Source: Mesostigma viride (taxonomy: Eukaryota > Streptophyta > Mesostigmatophyceae > Mesostigmatales > Mesostigmataceae). Taken from it: 64,000 nucleotides of DNA. A program made the position numbers and the translations under genes. Below the pieces are notes generated by a model that did not search any database, was not told the DNA's origin, and saw only the letters and a program-made list of their open reading frames with translations. Each line of letters begins with the position of its first letter. Position 1 is the first letter of the stretch. Location of the stretch: assembly GCA_009746045.1 (NCBI GenBank), contig RPFO01000120.1, positions 124,001 to 188,000 of the forward strand. Reading direction: 5' to 3'. Of this stretch, positions 43,469-53,419 are shown piece after piece.

Positions 43469-45084
43469 TCATTGAGAATGATAGATTACGGAGGTGAGAT
43501 AGGCATGCAACATAAGGAAAAACCCGATAACTGGGAGAATAACCCTAAAGAAATTAATAGTAATCTGACACAGACATCCAAGGATCACGCCAGCGGCACA
43601 AGGTACAACTAACTAGACATCACAAAACTACACGCAGCAACAGCGCTGCTGGCCCACCATGCAGGCCTGGAAGGGATCTAGACCGCATGGGTCGCGACAA
43701 AGTCGGCCCGGGTGCGGCGGAATAACACATCAGCCACGGTGCGAGTGAGGGCGAGTGACAGGCGCTGCCGCCAATACGAGGACCACGTGCGGGCCGACCA
43801 CGGGGCGGTCTGACCCTCGAGGTCGAGGCGGTCTTCACGGCGCTGGCAGCACTCGTGGAAAAACTCCGCTGTCTTGGGGCCCATGGCCCCGAACTCCTCA
43901 AGGACAAAGGGGATGACCCGGTGGGGCCCCACATTGCCGTAGGAGGCAAACTTGTCGCGCTCAGCCACAGTGGCAGCAGCGCCGGCATCCACAGCCGCCC
44001 GGAGGATGTGGCGACCGGAAAGCGGCCGAGCCACGGAGACATCGATGAGCAGGTGGCAACCCTGCCCGTCGTAGTCAAGCACGGTAATGTCGGGGCGGTG
44101 GTTGGGTGAGTAGAGGGCGGCCCCATCCGCGTCCTCGCACTTGATGGTGGAGTGGGGAAAGACCGACCGAACCATGGCACACACCACCCGGAGGAGAGCG
44201 GTATGGAGATAGAGGAACCAGTTCTGGTTCTGCTGGCCACCCATGCACGCGATGTAGTGCGTCCCAGTAGTATCCAGAGCAAGCCCGCAGCTGCCGCAGG
44301 ACGCACCCGCCGTGATGAGAGGTTGCGGGGCAAAGAGCTGGTGGCGGAGAGCGATGGCGTAAAGGGCCGGAACCAGCGTGAACAAAGGGCTCATGGGGAG
44401 GGCGCGCAGGAATGCGGACCCCACGCTCCCCTCAAGGGAAACGGAGTGAAGCCAAGCCTTCCCCTGATCGTTCAAGCTCGCGTGCAGACCCATCCAGTCG
44501 GCACAGTGTAGTATACCCGCGTAGGTCTTTTGTTGTTTTTCATGAACGCAGGCAGGGAAGACACTAGGACTGACGACAGTAGACACGCCGGGCGTGCCCC
44601 GGGGCAGGCGACGGTGGACGGCCTGAGCGGGGCGGACGAGGTCGCAAGCCTGCTGGATCCCGAGGAAAGAATCCTGCACAGCCTGCACAAAGGGGAAGGG
44701 GGATGGGGTGACCAAGTCGGGAATGGCGCTGACGGCGCTGGGGACCAACCGGCGGATCTCCGCCCAGGCCTGAGCAACAGAGCCAAGGAAGGCGGCGGGG
44801 GCGAGGCGGGCGGCGCGGGTGAGCCCACACCCGCCCATGCGGCAGGGGAGGGTGGCCAAGCGCATGGAGTGAGCTGGCAGGCTAGGGCCGGGGAGGAGCA
44901 CCTGCAAGGCGGCCTGAATGCGCTCGTCATGGCCTTCCGCGGCAAGCCGCACCAAGTGGGGGGGAGCGCCACGGAGCCAGTGAACCACCCGCGGGTGGGC
45001 GCAAAACCACAGGAGGAGCCCTTTGGTCTGGGGGTCCTTGAGGCGCGCCCAAGTCTCGAGGACATGGGTGCGCTGTTCCACGGA
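43469..45084 (-). mobile_element. 5'-truncated LINE with restriction-like endonuclease, inserted in gypsy-2 pol
   Basis: The insertion is bounded by GTTTATATCTATAT at 43455-43468 and 45085-45098, a 14-bp duplication. It carries the C-terminal end of a LINE polyprotein on the - strand and a 3' UTR of about 200 bp with no poly(A) tail. Confidence 0.88.
43678..45084 (-). CDS. LINE C-terminal region with CCHC motif and PD-(D/E)XK-type endonuclease
   Basis: The frame is open for about 470 codons and continues upstream into gypsy-2 only by chance. The first two-thirds is the region downstream of RT (LATLPCRMGGCGLTRAA is typical). Then follows a zinc motif CGSCGLALDTTGTHYIAC (CX2CX11HX3C) and, about 50 residues later, NHRPDITVLDYDGQGCHLLI followed by D. 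The R-P-D...D arrangement after a CCHC motif is the restriction-like endonuclease of early-branching LINEs such as R2, CRE and the RandI/Dualen group known from Chlamydomonas. RT itself is missing through 5' truncation. The frame has no stop, so the copy is young or the source ORF is well preserved. Confidence 0.75.
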   Translation of the reverse strand, partial: SVEQRTHVLETWARLKDPQTKGLLLWFCAHPRVVHWLRGAPPHLVRLAAEGHDERIQAALQVLLPGPSLPAHSMRLATLPCRMGGCGLTRAARLAPAAFLGSVAQAWAEIRRLVPSAVSAIPDLVTPSPFPFVQAVQDSFLGIQQACDLVRPAQAVHRRLPRGTPGVSTVVSPSVFPACVHEKQQKTYAGILHCADWMGLHASLNDQGKAWLHSVSLEGSVGSAFLRALPMSPLFTLVPALYAIALRHQLFAPQPLITAGASCGSCGLALDTTGTHYIACMGGQQNQNWFLYLHTALLRVVCAMVRSVFPHSTIKCEDADGAALYSPNHRPDITVLDYDGQGCHLLIDVSVARPLSGRHILRAAVDAGAAATVAERDKFASYGNVGPHRVIPFVLEEFGAMGPKTAEFFHECCQRREDRLDLEGQTAPWSARTWSSYWRQRLSLALTRTVADVLFRRTRADFVATHAV

Positions 45085-45282
45085 GTTTATATCTATATCC
45101 ACACTATTATTAGTGATAGGTATCTCCTGTACTTCTAACTGAAGGAACATACATAGTAAATATCCATATTCCTTTAGTTCAGAACGCAACTCATCATTGG
45201 ACATTAATACTTCAGGTATAGGTCTTACAGGAGGATCAACAGGTGTAGGAGGAGTAATATCTACCAAGGATAAATTTTCCAA
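45085..45282 (-). pseudogene. Gypsy-2 pol segment between protease and RT
   Basis: About 65 codons (ELRSELKEYGYLLCMFLQLE) of pol linker before RT, open and in frame up to the LINE insertion. No domain recognised. Confidence 0.6.
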
Positions 45283-45925
45283 TCTATAATGACGTTCCGG
45301 TACCCAGTAAGAGCTATCTGGAAACCAATGACCATGGTATCATAATTAATAGTAATCTTATTATCCTGGTGCCAATCTAATCCTAGTAATACATCAGCGG
45401 TAGTGATAGGGCCTATAGTGGCCGTCAGGTTGACAGTACGTCCTTGTATAACCATGGGAAGGGACACCGTACCCGGGGAATGACTGGTGCGACCATCAGC
45501 ATAATGAACAGTAACGGGTTTGGTGTGAGGGGTAGGGACTAGTCCTAAACGCCTAACTAGGGCTTCGCTCACAAAGGAGCTAGCCGCACCGCTATCTACC
45601 AACACAGAGACATTCAAGAGTTCATCAGCATGCAAGAAGGGGTCTACAACAGTGTGAGGGACGGTTAAACCACCATTCAAGAACATAAGAGGACGCACAC
45701 GTAGTGGTAGGGAAGATTCAGCTCCTACAGAGGTTATAAAAACAGGCAGGCAAAAATTTTTATCTGGGGTACTATCTAAGGACCTGTCCAGGTTACCCCC
45801 GGCTGACAGGCCTACTGTTCCCCCTCCCCCCCAAATCCATAGGAACTAACCCCGAAGAAGACCCTGGCGAAAAAGCCACTGCTGGAGGGTCACGAGGGAG
45901 CGAAGAGGGTGCGGGAGCCTGATTA
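45261..45925 (-). pseudogene. Gypsy-2 aspartic protease
   Basis: SVLVDSGAASSFVSEALVRR carries the D-S-G active site and ADVLLGLDWHQDNKI the C-terminal strand motif of a retropepsin. The 146-codon open part spans 45261-45698; 45699-45925 is the Gag-protease linker with a frame change. Confidence 0.88.
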
Positions 45926-47547
45926 TCATAGGGGAACCCTGGGGCCTGCCTGCACAGCATTCAGCCTACTAGGGGTAGCTGAGGGAATGCGTCCTGAAGT
46001 AGGACGAATAGGAGCACGCTGAGGGGTACGAGGAGGGCGAGCGTCGGGATGAGGGGGAGCACCCGAAAGGAACTTGGGGCACTCACGTTTAAGATGACCT
46101 ACTTCCTTACAATGATAGCATGTGATATGAGAGACATCAAGGGCTGAAAGGTCAGTAACACAGATATCTAATTCTTCTACATAGGAGTTCTCCTCCTCAG
46201 GGGTAAGGATAATATTATTAATACGGGAACGGGTAGGAAGAGAAGGGGTGGTGAAGAAATCTGCTACACGCAAGAGATGCTGGCGCACATGCTTGAGGGG
46301 CAGATCAGTAAAACGGTAGGCAGAGAACTGGCGCTTGACTTCACGTAATAAGGGTCTACTGAGGCCTTGGAGGAAGCGAGCACGTACTTCTGCACCCGAC
46401 AAATCCCTAATTCGTACCATCTGAGCATCAAACTCTTTCATATACTCCTTAAATGATTTAGTACCCTGCTGCAAGGTACCAAAGGCTAATCTATCCTGCC
46501 AATCTGAATCAGGAGGGACTAAATGGTTCTCTAAACGCTTAAACAATTCTGCTACAGAGTTAGGGTAGGCATGAGAGGCCAAAGACTCACACTGAATGAG
46601 GTTAGCAAGCTCAGGAGTAATACAGGTTGTAAGATAGTGAGGAACTAATACAGCATCAGAAAGACGCCATCTATTATGATTCTGCCACGACTCCGTGTTC
46701 TGGGTAAGCAACATAATAAAGGTGAAAAACTGTTGAGGGGTAGACTTGACATCCAGCTTGGGAAGGTTAGCAAAGAGGGGAAGAGCAGGGGGCTTAGGGG
46801 GATTAGAAGAGTCAGTTTTTCCCATAGGGCCACTATCTTCCACTGCTACATAAGCGGGATAGAAGGAAGGAAGAGGAAAAGTCTTGGGTAGGGGTCTAGA
46901 AGGGGCCACCGTTTCAGGCTGGTGCCCATAAGAGAAGGGGACAGTATATTGCTCACGAAGAGAGGAATAGGCAAAATGATCATAATTTCTATCATCTAGG
47001 GGCATGGTGCTGAAATCACTATTAACTTCTAAATCAGCCACACGGGTAGGGACCTGGGCTGCCTCATAGGCCGTCTCAGGGTAGGACCAGGAAGCAGGTG
47101 GGTAAAAGGGAACTGCACTAGGGCGCCCAGAAGGACCGACAGGGGCAGAGGCACGACCCGTGTTAAGAGCAGGCATGGAAGGCACAGGGTGGGAAGGAGG
47201 CCTAAAACATTGTTAGTTAGTGAGGACCTGCTGGAGGGTTGAGCCAAGGTTGCAGGAGGGGCAGGGGCCTGGTTCAGGGTAAGGGAAGGGTCATCACTAA
47301 ATCTGACTTGCATACGTTGACGTTGTTCATAGGTAGGAGGGGTAAGTGAGGGACGACGGCGACCACCAGCAATAGGAGAAGGAGGTGAGGCACGAAGATT
47401 ACCTTGAGGAGTGAGATGGTGCACCGTTTCAAGTGAGTCCCGTCGGTTACCACGATTGTTGTTATGGTTGTTAGTATTATTATTATTATTACTCATAGTA
47501 GGAGTATTGGTAGGTATAGGCGACATGTTACCACCCACTGGATCCAT
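45926..47547 (-). pseudogene. Gypsy-2 Gag, one frameshift
   Basis: The start is taken as MDPVGGNMSP at 47547. The N-terminal part is Asn/Pro-rich (MSNNNNNTNNHNNNRGNRR); a frameshift near 47205 leads into the main 419-codon frame (47185-45926). It has a capsid-like domain (LVPPDSDWQDRLAFGTLQQG, FKEYMKEFDAQMVRIRDLSG) and a zinc knuckle CYHCKEVGHLKREC. The capsid region is clearly homologous to the Gag of the Gag-only element at 28164-29630. Confidence 0.87.
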
Positions 47548-47670
47548 TTTTATTAAGTAAATGATCAGAAATCTAACTGAAAGCAACAAGGATAAAGGAC
47601 AAGGCCTAATTTAAGGCAAGGAAAGAAAAGAAAAAGCTTTTAATGGCTTAAAAGAAGGAAACAATTTAAA

Positions 47671-48063
47671 TCAATCCTTTTTAACAACAGTAATGGATAG
47701 GGAACCGAATTCTAAGGTGAGAGGAGTATCTAAGCTAGATGAGGATGCAGCCCGCTTAGGGGGAGACGAAGGAGGGGTAGCAAAATCTAGAGCTTCTACA
47801 GGAGGGCGACCATGAGGAGTAGAACGTACGTGTAGGCCTAGATCTGATACACTATGGTCTATAAGGAATTGTTGAGCTTCCTCGAAGGTAACAAATTTCT
47901 TATACCTAATTACATTATATGTACGATTTTGCACTATCTTCCTAGCATCTGACCAAGAGAGGAAAATGGCTGACCATTGAGGGGTAATAACTACGTAATA
48001 TTTAGCTAAGCTATTATCACTAGATGAATGGGAAGGCGCAGTAAAAACACGACGTTGACTCAT
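47671..48063 (-). CDS. Small ORF upstream of gag with RNA:DNA-hybrid-binding (RNase H1 N-terminal / viroplasmin-like) domain
   Basis: An intact 130-codon frame starting MSQRRVFTAP. Residues about 20-70 read YYVVITPQWSAIFLSWSDAR, then YNVIRYKKFVTFEEAQQFL. The pattern 'YY.V....G.F.SW..A...V......YKKF.T..EA..F' is that of the hybrid-binding domain at the N terminus of eukaryotic RNase H1 and of caulimovirus viroplasmin (Cauli_VI). The tail is Ser/Pro-rich. It ends 124 bp upstream of the gag start on the same transcript, so it would be the first ORF translated. The domain binds RNA:DNA hybrids in RNase H1; a role in handling the reverse-transcription intermediate is an inference. Confidence 0.65.
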   Translation of the reverse strand: MSQRRVFTAPSHSSSDNSLAKYYVVITPQWSAIFLSWSDARKIVQNRTYNVIRYKKFVTFEEAQQFLIDHSVSDLGLHVRSTPHGRPPVEALDFATPPSSPPKRAASSSSLDTPLTLEFGSLSITVVKKD

Positions 48064-48595
48064 GATAACTCACCTGGTGGGTCTTGTGACGTCAAGCTAG
48101 AAGGAGTAGGGGTAGGCGACTTAGCTGGACGATCTGGATCACCGAAAGAAGAATGAGGGCGGAAGTTCCAGCTCTCGTCCTAAGTCAGCGACCGGATAGT
48201 CCAGCGCTCGTCCTAACACAGCGACCCGTATCTCTGCGGGTGCGGCCGTCTAATAAAGCAGCAGCACAAGGAAAAAGGTGTAGGTACTGCGACGCTAATC
48301 GTCTCCGAACAGTAATACTCCCCTATCTAAGACAGGAAACAACCGTAAGCAGGAAAACAAGGCGAAGGACAGGCTAACTACGAAAGGATTTATCCGCTGC
48401 GAGCAGGTCTAGCATCTAGGTAGAGCGTGTCCCGAAACGGGCAGCACTACTCTCCTAGCTTGAAGGCGACCCGCCCATTACCTATCAAGGAAGTGTCGAC
48501 TTCTTGTTCCTGGACGCGGAAGGGGTCTTGAAAAGGTGTATGTGGCAAGGGATAGTCGTCTCGTTCTCTACCTACTGAAGTTCCTCCGGAACCAT
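48064..48595 (-). other. Gypsy-2 leader and primer-binding site
   Basis: No gene. Next to the 5' LTR the - strand reads ATGGTTCCGGAGG (48583-48595), similar to the primer sites of gypsy-1 and the Gag-only element; TGGT and CGGAGG are common to all three. A short direct repeat (CAGCGACCGGATAGTCCAGC / CAGCGACCCGTATC) lies near 48190-48235. Confidence 0.55.
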
Positions 48596-49168
48596 TGTTA
48601 CGCCGCGGATATCTACCTCCACCTCTACCTCTAATGGGCCTGATACTACCTAAACTGGTCAGGCCTCCTCTACTCAACCCTCTGGCGAAAGACGAACGTG
48701 ACGGAGCTGATCTCAATGCATTAACGTATGTGTTACTATAATACGCCATACAACCATTTACCAAAACCCGTTTACTCCAGGAATAGAGGAAGGAAACACA
48801 ACTACACTGCCGTGACCCAAGCCTATATGTGTTAATTCATTTAACACACGCCGAGTGCACACACAAGGGGTAGAACGCGCATAAATGGTCACCAACGGTC
48901 CAACACGCTCGGGCCGACATGGCCCTCGCCTACAGATGCACGCTGGTCCACTACATCTACTGATGCACGCTGGTCCACTACATTCTACCACAGGATAAGG
49001 ACCACTAGTAAAGTACGCGGCGCGGCGCCCAACGGCACCCAATGTACCACAGTACTGTTACGAGGACAATAATGTCCCGGTAGGAGCCTAAACGTAAACC
49101 TAGGGACAACCGAGGCAAAAGACCTAATTTACGTCCGTAACTACAACGAATTGTTACGCGACGTAACA
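48596..49168 (-). repeat. Gypsy-2 5' LTR
   Basis: 573 bp, about four substitutions from 33477-34049; followed on the + strand by TTCAC (49169-49173). Confidence 0.95.
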
Positions 49169-49173
49169 TTCAC

Positions 49174-49335
49174 CCTCGGCGTACCAAGCACATCGACGTC
49201 AAGTACCACTACATTCGCGCGAAGGTCGCGGATGGCACCGTTCAGGTGTCTCACCTTCCTGGGGCAGCGATGATCGCCGACATGCTCACCAAGGCACTAC
49301 CCGAGCCACGTTTTGTGGAGCTCAGACACAAGTTA
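49174..49335 (+). pseudogene. Copia RNase H C terminus
   Basis: TKHIDVKYHYIRAKVADGTV, IADMLTKALPEPRFVELRHK is the standard C terminus of Copia Pol ('KHID..YH.IR......ADI.TK.L....F...R'). It continues past a LINE insertion to a stop at 50045-50047. Confidence 0.95.
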
Positions 49336-50023
49336 ATTAATTAATTAATTAATTAAACTCGTGCTCCCGTTGGGGAGTCACGGAGCACCGAAGTGCTTTT
49401 AATCCCAGTGTGTGCACTACAGGAGAAAGGGCAGAGACCCCCAGTCTCCTTCATGCCAAAGGCATGCCACAGCTGCAATCGGGCGCGGCTAGCTAAAAGG
49501 ACAGGCTAACGATCCGGCAAACTGTGGGTGCAATAAGACCCATGTGAGCATATCATAGCAAGGAGCGTGGGCAAGTAATCTGAACATAGCCAGGGCGTAG
49601 CATGGCTGTACTAGGACTAGGCTAAGGCTATGGCTGGTTGTGTACCGTGCGGTGGCGGCACGTGACTAGGTGTGTTGGCACAGCTAGGCAACATTCTAGG
49701 CATGGCTGCCTTAGCGGCAGTGACGCCAATGGGTACAAGCTAGGGCTATGGCTACTCTAGCCCGCTGGGGGCGTCCACATCTTGTGGTTGATCATCAGGT
49801 CCCCGCCCCTCCAGTACACCTTGGGCTTCTGGGGGTCCTGCTTATGGCGGAGGTATTCCGGCCACAGGTCGCGTCGCTGCTGTTGCTGAGCGGGGGTGAG
49901 GTCGTCATCCAGCGTCCAGGTGAGGTCGTGCAACCGCTTGCGACGAGAGAGGAACCGCTGCTTATCCTCAGGGGAGGGGAAGGTGAGTAGGACTGGTGGG
50001 GGAGCCGCCTTGTCCCGTTAGTT
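49336..50023 (-). mobile_element. LINE insertion holding only an ORF1-like C terminus and a (TTAA)n tail
   Basis: A 688-bp insertion flanked by AGACACAAGTTA at 49324-49335 and 50024-50035. On the - strand it begins in coding sequence, reaches a stop at 49757, continues through a 3' UTR with a hairpin (GGTGCTCCGTGACTCCCC ... GGGAGCAC) and ends in TAATTAATTAATTAAT rather than poly(A). Confidence 0.88.
49757..50022 (-). pseudogene. LINE coding fragment, ORF1-like C terminus
   Basis: About 88 codons with no ATG because of 5' truncation: FLSRRKRLHDLTWTLDDDL, RRDLWPEYLRHKQDPQKPKV, YWRGGDLMINHKMWTPPAG. A 'K.R.RRdL....r.....K..WRG.DL.i' arrangement is seen near the C terminus of LINE ORF1 proteins. 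That placement is tentative; what is certain is that this protein end directly precedes the 3' UTR, without RT. Confidence 0.5.
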
Positions 50024-50035
50024 AGACACAAGTTA

Positions 50036-50192
50036 TTGGGTATTTGAGTTACTGGCAATTCGTGATGAGACAACATAAGGACACACTTGCTAGCCTGTGA
50101 CAGTGGTCCCATACTACAGTTCTTTTATTTAGTGAACATTTGTTCTGGCTTGCTTGAGTTTGTTTTCCGGCCTGTGTGCCGAGTAAGGGGGG
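50036..50192 (+). other. End of Copia Pol, 3' untranslated region and polypurine tract
   Basis: The Pol frame ends at TGA 50045-50047. GAGTAAGGGGGG (50181-50192), directly before the LTR, is the polypurine tract. Confidence 0.85.
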
Positions 50193-50627
50193 TGTCAGAA
50201 GTATCGACACACCTGCCTGAAACTAGTACATATAGTTTAGTGCTAGCTCTGGACTGCATGGACGGGCATCATGTGCCGCATCTTTAAGTTCTGTTCCATA
50301 AGTGACCCAGTCATTCTGTGACTGACCTTGAACTTTGGTTGTGAATGGTTGGCTTGAGATCACGTTATGATTGTAACTGCCACACAGTCAGAAAAGACCC
50401 GGTTTGGTGTGGCCACGTTGTAGGTAGATCATAACTGCTACCCAGTAGCTGAGCCTGGAATTGTTTAAAAGGCGAAGCTACGCACCTGGTTTGCTCTCTC
50501 AGTACCTCACACCTCACACACTCCTGTGGTGGAACTAGCAGCCGGCCAGCTGCCGACTGAGACTTATTTTTATCTGAGTGAAATAAAGTAAAACTTTGTG
50601 GCAAACATTGTTTTCTCACTCCTAACA
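50193..50627 (+). repeat. Copia 3' LTR
   Basis: 435 bp from TGTCAGAAGTATCGACAC to CTCACTCCTAACA. It has a TATA-like TTTAAAAGG near 50463 and a polyadenylation signal AATAAA at 50582-50587. The next five bases ATAGC (50628-50632) should be the target duplication; the partner lies outside the window. No second LTR is available for dating. Confidence 0.88.
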
Positions 50628-51128
50628 ATAGCTCCACAAAATTTTTCTTCGCACCGCCCTAAAATTTTTGACTGGAGTACACTCCGTCGCAAAAATTCTG
50701 CCGCCGGACACATTTTTGGAGTCCGCTCCACGTTTGGAGGTGCTACGCCGGACACACGAGTGTCCTGAGTGAGCTGTTTTGGCTGGATGTCCCCCCTCCT
50801 TTTCCCACGGTGAACCGACAAGACTGCGGCGGCGGGATGACTGCGGCGTGGGACACAACAACAACAACAACACCACCGTCAGCGCGAGCACGCTGACAGT
50901 TCCACTATTATCCACGGCCTCAGCGACCGCCAAAGCGGCACAGAAGCCACCGTACCGGAGGGGTGTGTTATCAATTATCATCCATTTTCCAGTAGAAGAT
51001 GCGGCCTTCGCAAATTCCACGATTGGGGACGGAGCTCGCTGGAACGTCGGTCTCGCCTTTTGCTTTCCTGTCGCAAGCCTCGACGATCGAGGCCTACGGA
51101 AATTATGAGCAGCAGCTCGCAGACGACT
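50628..51128. other. DNA flanking the Copia element, no gene recognised
   Basis: GC-rich sequence with a short (CAA)n run at 50853-50870. Possibly host promoter-type DNA, because an ATG-led frame with signal-peptide character begins at 51147. Confidence 0.4.
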
Positions 51129-51146
51129 ATGACATTCGCGGTTTGA

Positions 51147-51262
51147 ATGGCCGCTTTCGCGGCAGGCATCTTGCTGCTTTCGTTACAGAGTGTTGGTGGC
51201 TCCGTGGCCGTCGCCATGCAGTCGAAGTCAGCTGACGCCGGAGCTGTCAAGGTCGCAGGCAA
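51147..51262 (+). CDS. Possible first exon of a secreted host protein
   Basis: A frame starts MAAFAAGILLLSLQSVGG, a short hydrophobic run followed by small residues (VAVAMQSKSA), as in a signal peptide. A six-codon upstream ORF (ATGACATTCGCGGTTTGA at 51129) abuts it. The frame ends at 51407 without conserved content after GAVKVAGK; GGCAAGT at 51258 could be a splice donor of the GC type. No homology recognised. Weak evidence. Confidence 0.22.
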
Positions 51263-51635
51263 GTTTTATGATCATTGTAGATCCGGTAGGGGCCAAGCCC
51301 CTACCTACAGGTCACAGACCTTTTTACAGTCCGTCTCCCTAGTGGATATTGATGGCCTAAGGCGTTTGATTGGCTATTTGGTTGGGTGGGCAAGTGCAGC
51401 TCAGTAGCGGCTGTGGGGGATTTCGTAGCAAACCTTTTTGCAGCATAGGACTTGTAGACCATTGTACTGGACATGACAGATTACATAGAGTAGTACTTTC
51501 CCTTCCGCCATTTGGGGCCGATGATTTATATGTCTCTGGTGCTCAGTTTGACCTGCTACTGTTGCGTAGTTCCACGTTTCAGTCATACGCGGATACGCGC
51601 ATTAATAGACCCCTCCTGGAAAAACCTACCCCGAT

Positions 51636-52030
51636 TAAACTACCCCGACTAAATTAGTCGGGGTTCTTTGTCGGGGTACACCGGTCGAAACGGCACGTTT
51701 AGCCCCTTCCGAAAAATGGACACGTACGGGTTGGACGGGCAGCAGTTATCATGTGCGCTCTCAGACCGTGCAAGTGGCCGAGTTATGCCACTGACGTAGA
51801 TATTTGACCAATTATGAATCGATGAGGGGAGAGTACTTTTCAGTTCAGTTCCGTTTAGACCAGCAGGGTTGGCTTGCAATCCGGAACAGATGCCACCAGG
51901 GCCTCAGGCGCACACCGACTAAATTAGTCCGACCCCGACTAATCTACTCCGACTATTTTCCGACAAATGTGAAAATAGTCGGGGTAGATTAGTGGTGGCC
52001 TGACTATTTTCCCCAAAATGCGCCGCGCCA
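51636..52030. repeat. Inverted-repeat cluster built on CCCCGACTAA
   Basis: CCCCGACTAAATTAGTCGGG (51646-51665) is a near-perfect palindrome. Further copies lie at 51917-52000, where ACTAATCTACTCCGACTATT pairs with AATAGTCGGGGTAGATTAGT, and at 52039-52050 (TTTAGTCGGGGTAAA). The layout suggests a foldback or MITE-like element, or two nested ones. No coding. Confidence 0.6.
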
Positions 52031-52135
52031 GGAATTTAGTCGGGGTAAATTGTGGGGGTTGGCAGTCTTCAGAAGGGGTCTAATAGTTTACTAGAGTCTG
52101 ACCTAGCTTCGCCCCGCCAAAAAAAGTAAGTAGAG

Positions 52136-52250
52136 GGAGTGCCCGCTGCCCGCTGCCGGCTGCCCGCTGCCCGCTGCCCGTTCCCCGTCCATAGCCCGCT
52201 ACTTGGTTTTGCCCGTCGTACCTGTTTTACTCGTGACAGCATGATAAAAC
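52136..52250 (+). repeat. 115-bp direct repeat, copy 1
   Basis: Identical to 55712-55826. It opens with GCCCGCTGCC units and continues TTCCCCGTCCATAGCCCGCT, ending CATGATAAAAC. Confidence 0.92.
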
Positions 52251-53400
52251 ACCGCGAGCCCCGCCAAATTTTTACATAAATTATTATCCGAAATTCGTCC
52301 GAGATCTAGATTTTTCCCGCGCCACGACTGACGAAAACGACGAAAACACCCATGGCGGTCGAGCATGAGCTAGCGTTCTGAAACTTGCGTCATTGCAGCC
52401 GCTCGAGGTGTCAAAACGAAGCTTACATCACGGTTAATCCATGGAATAATTTTGGACTTATATACGCTGCTATTGCGACGCGGGCATTGAACGGGACAAA
52501 AAGTTTTTTTCACAGCGGACCAGTTTTTCGCGTAAACCGGATTTCTCGGTGGTATGTGTCTCAAGGTCCTGGATACGGGAGGAAACGAAAATCCCGGCAC
52601 GATAGCTCAGCTTGTTCGTTATAATATTCCCGAAAACGTTAGTGTTTTCGTTTTTTGAGTTTCGCTTTTAATTGTCCGGCATTGGCGTGAATAAATACGG
52701 GGGTGCGAAATCCGTCTAGTGTTTCTTGCTTCATGCAATGCATATCTTTGTCGTCAGATAATCAGCTCTTTAGGCTATGCCCGACCTCACTATACTGCCA
52801 GCCTGCGGCAATGAGCCAGCAGAAGATATGGCGTGCCCAAGATTCCGCGCTAAGGCCGCTAATGGTCTTCCGGATGTGCAGTAAGTGCGGTAAAAGCTGC
52901 GAAAATTGCTTATAATGCCTGTAGGAAGCTGTTTGCGACAGTGTTTTCCAAGCGAGTTCATTGTTCTTTTGACGCCAGATACAAAAGGCAAAGGGGGGCA
53001 TCGTTTTTATTAGTCGGCATTCGGTTTCGAGATGTGATGAGTCGGGCAGACGACCTCGCCACGACACGCCCGGCCCAAGCTTCGCATATCCCGGCAGCCA
53101 TAAAGAAGCGCAGATTAAGCGAGGTGAGCGAGCCAGAGGGCCCAGAATCGTTGCTAACGCAAGGCAGCTTCTAAAAGGGTAGAAAGCTGGATTGTTAAGG
53201 CTTTCTCAAGAGCATGGTGCAGTGGTTATTGCCACCTTGTCCAGAGATTTGCCCTTGTCTTTCTGATTTAAAGACTGTTTTAAAGAGGGATGGGAGAACG
53301 TTTCCAACGTTGTTGCTTATTCATTACTGTGAAGAAAGAGCCTTTTCAGTTGCTGACAATGAGATGGAAGCTGTCTCATGCAAATTAACCAGGCAATGCA
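52251..53400. other. No gene recognised
   Basis: Mixed-composition DNA with short chance frames (up to 100 codons). Nothing resembles a known domain or repeat. Confidence 0.5.
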
Positions 53401-53419
53401 AGTGATGCAAGGTGAGGCC

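Larger units (their letters stand above)
33477..49168 (-). mobile_element. Gypsy-2: chromodomain Ty3/gypsy retrotransposon with two nested insertions
   Basis: Two 573-bp LTRs (33477-34049 and 48596-49168) and duplication TTCAC (33472-33476, 49169-49173) define a - strand element of 15.7 kb, or about 10.8 kb without CACTA-2 and the LINE at 43469-45084. Four LTR differences were seen by eye. Reading along the - strand: 5' LTR, primer site, hybrid-binding-domain ORF, gag, protease, RT-RNase H, integrase with chromodomain, large third ORF, polypurine tract, 3' LTR. Confidence 0.95.
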
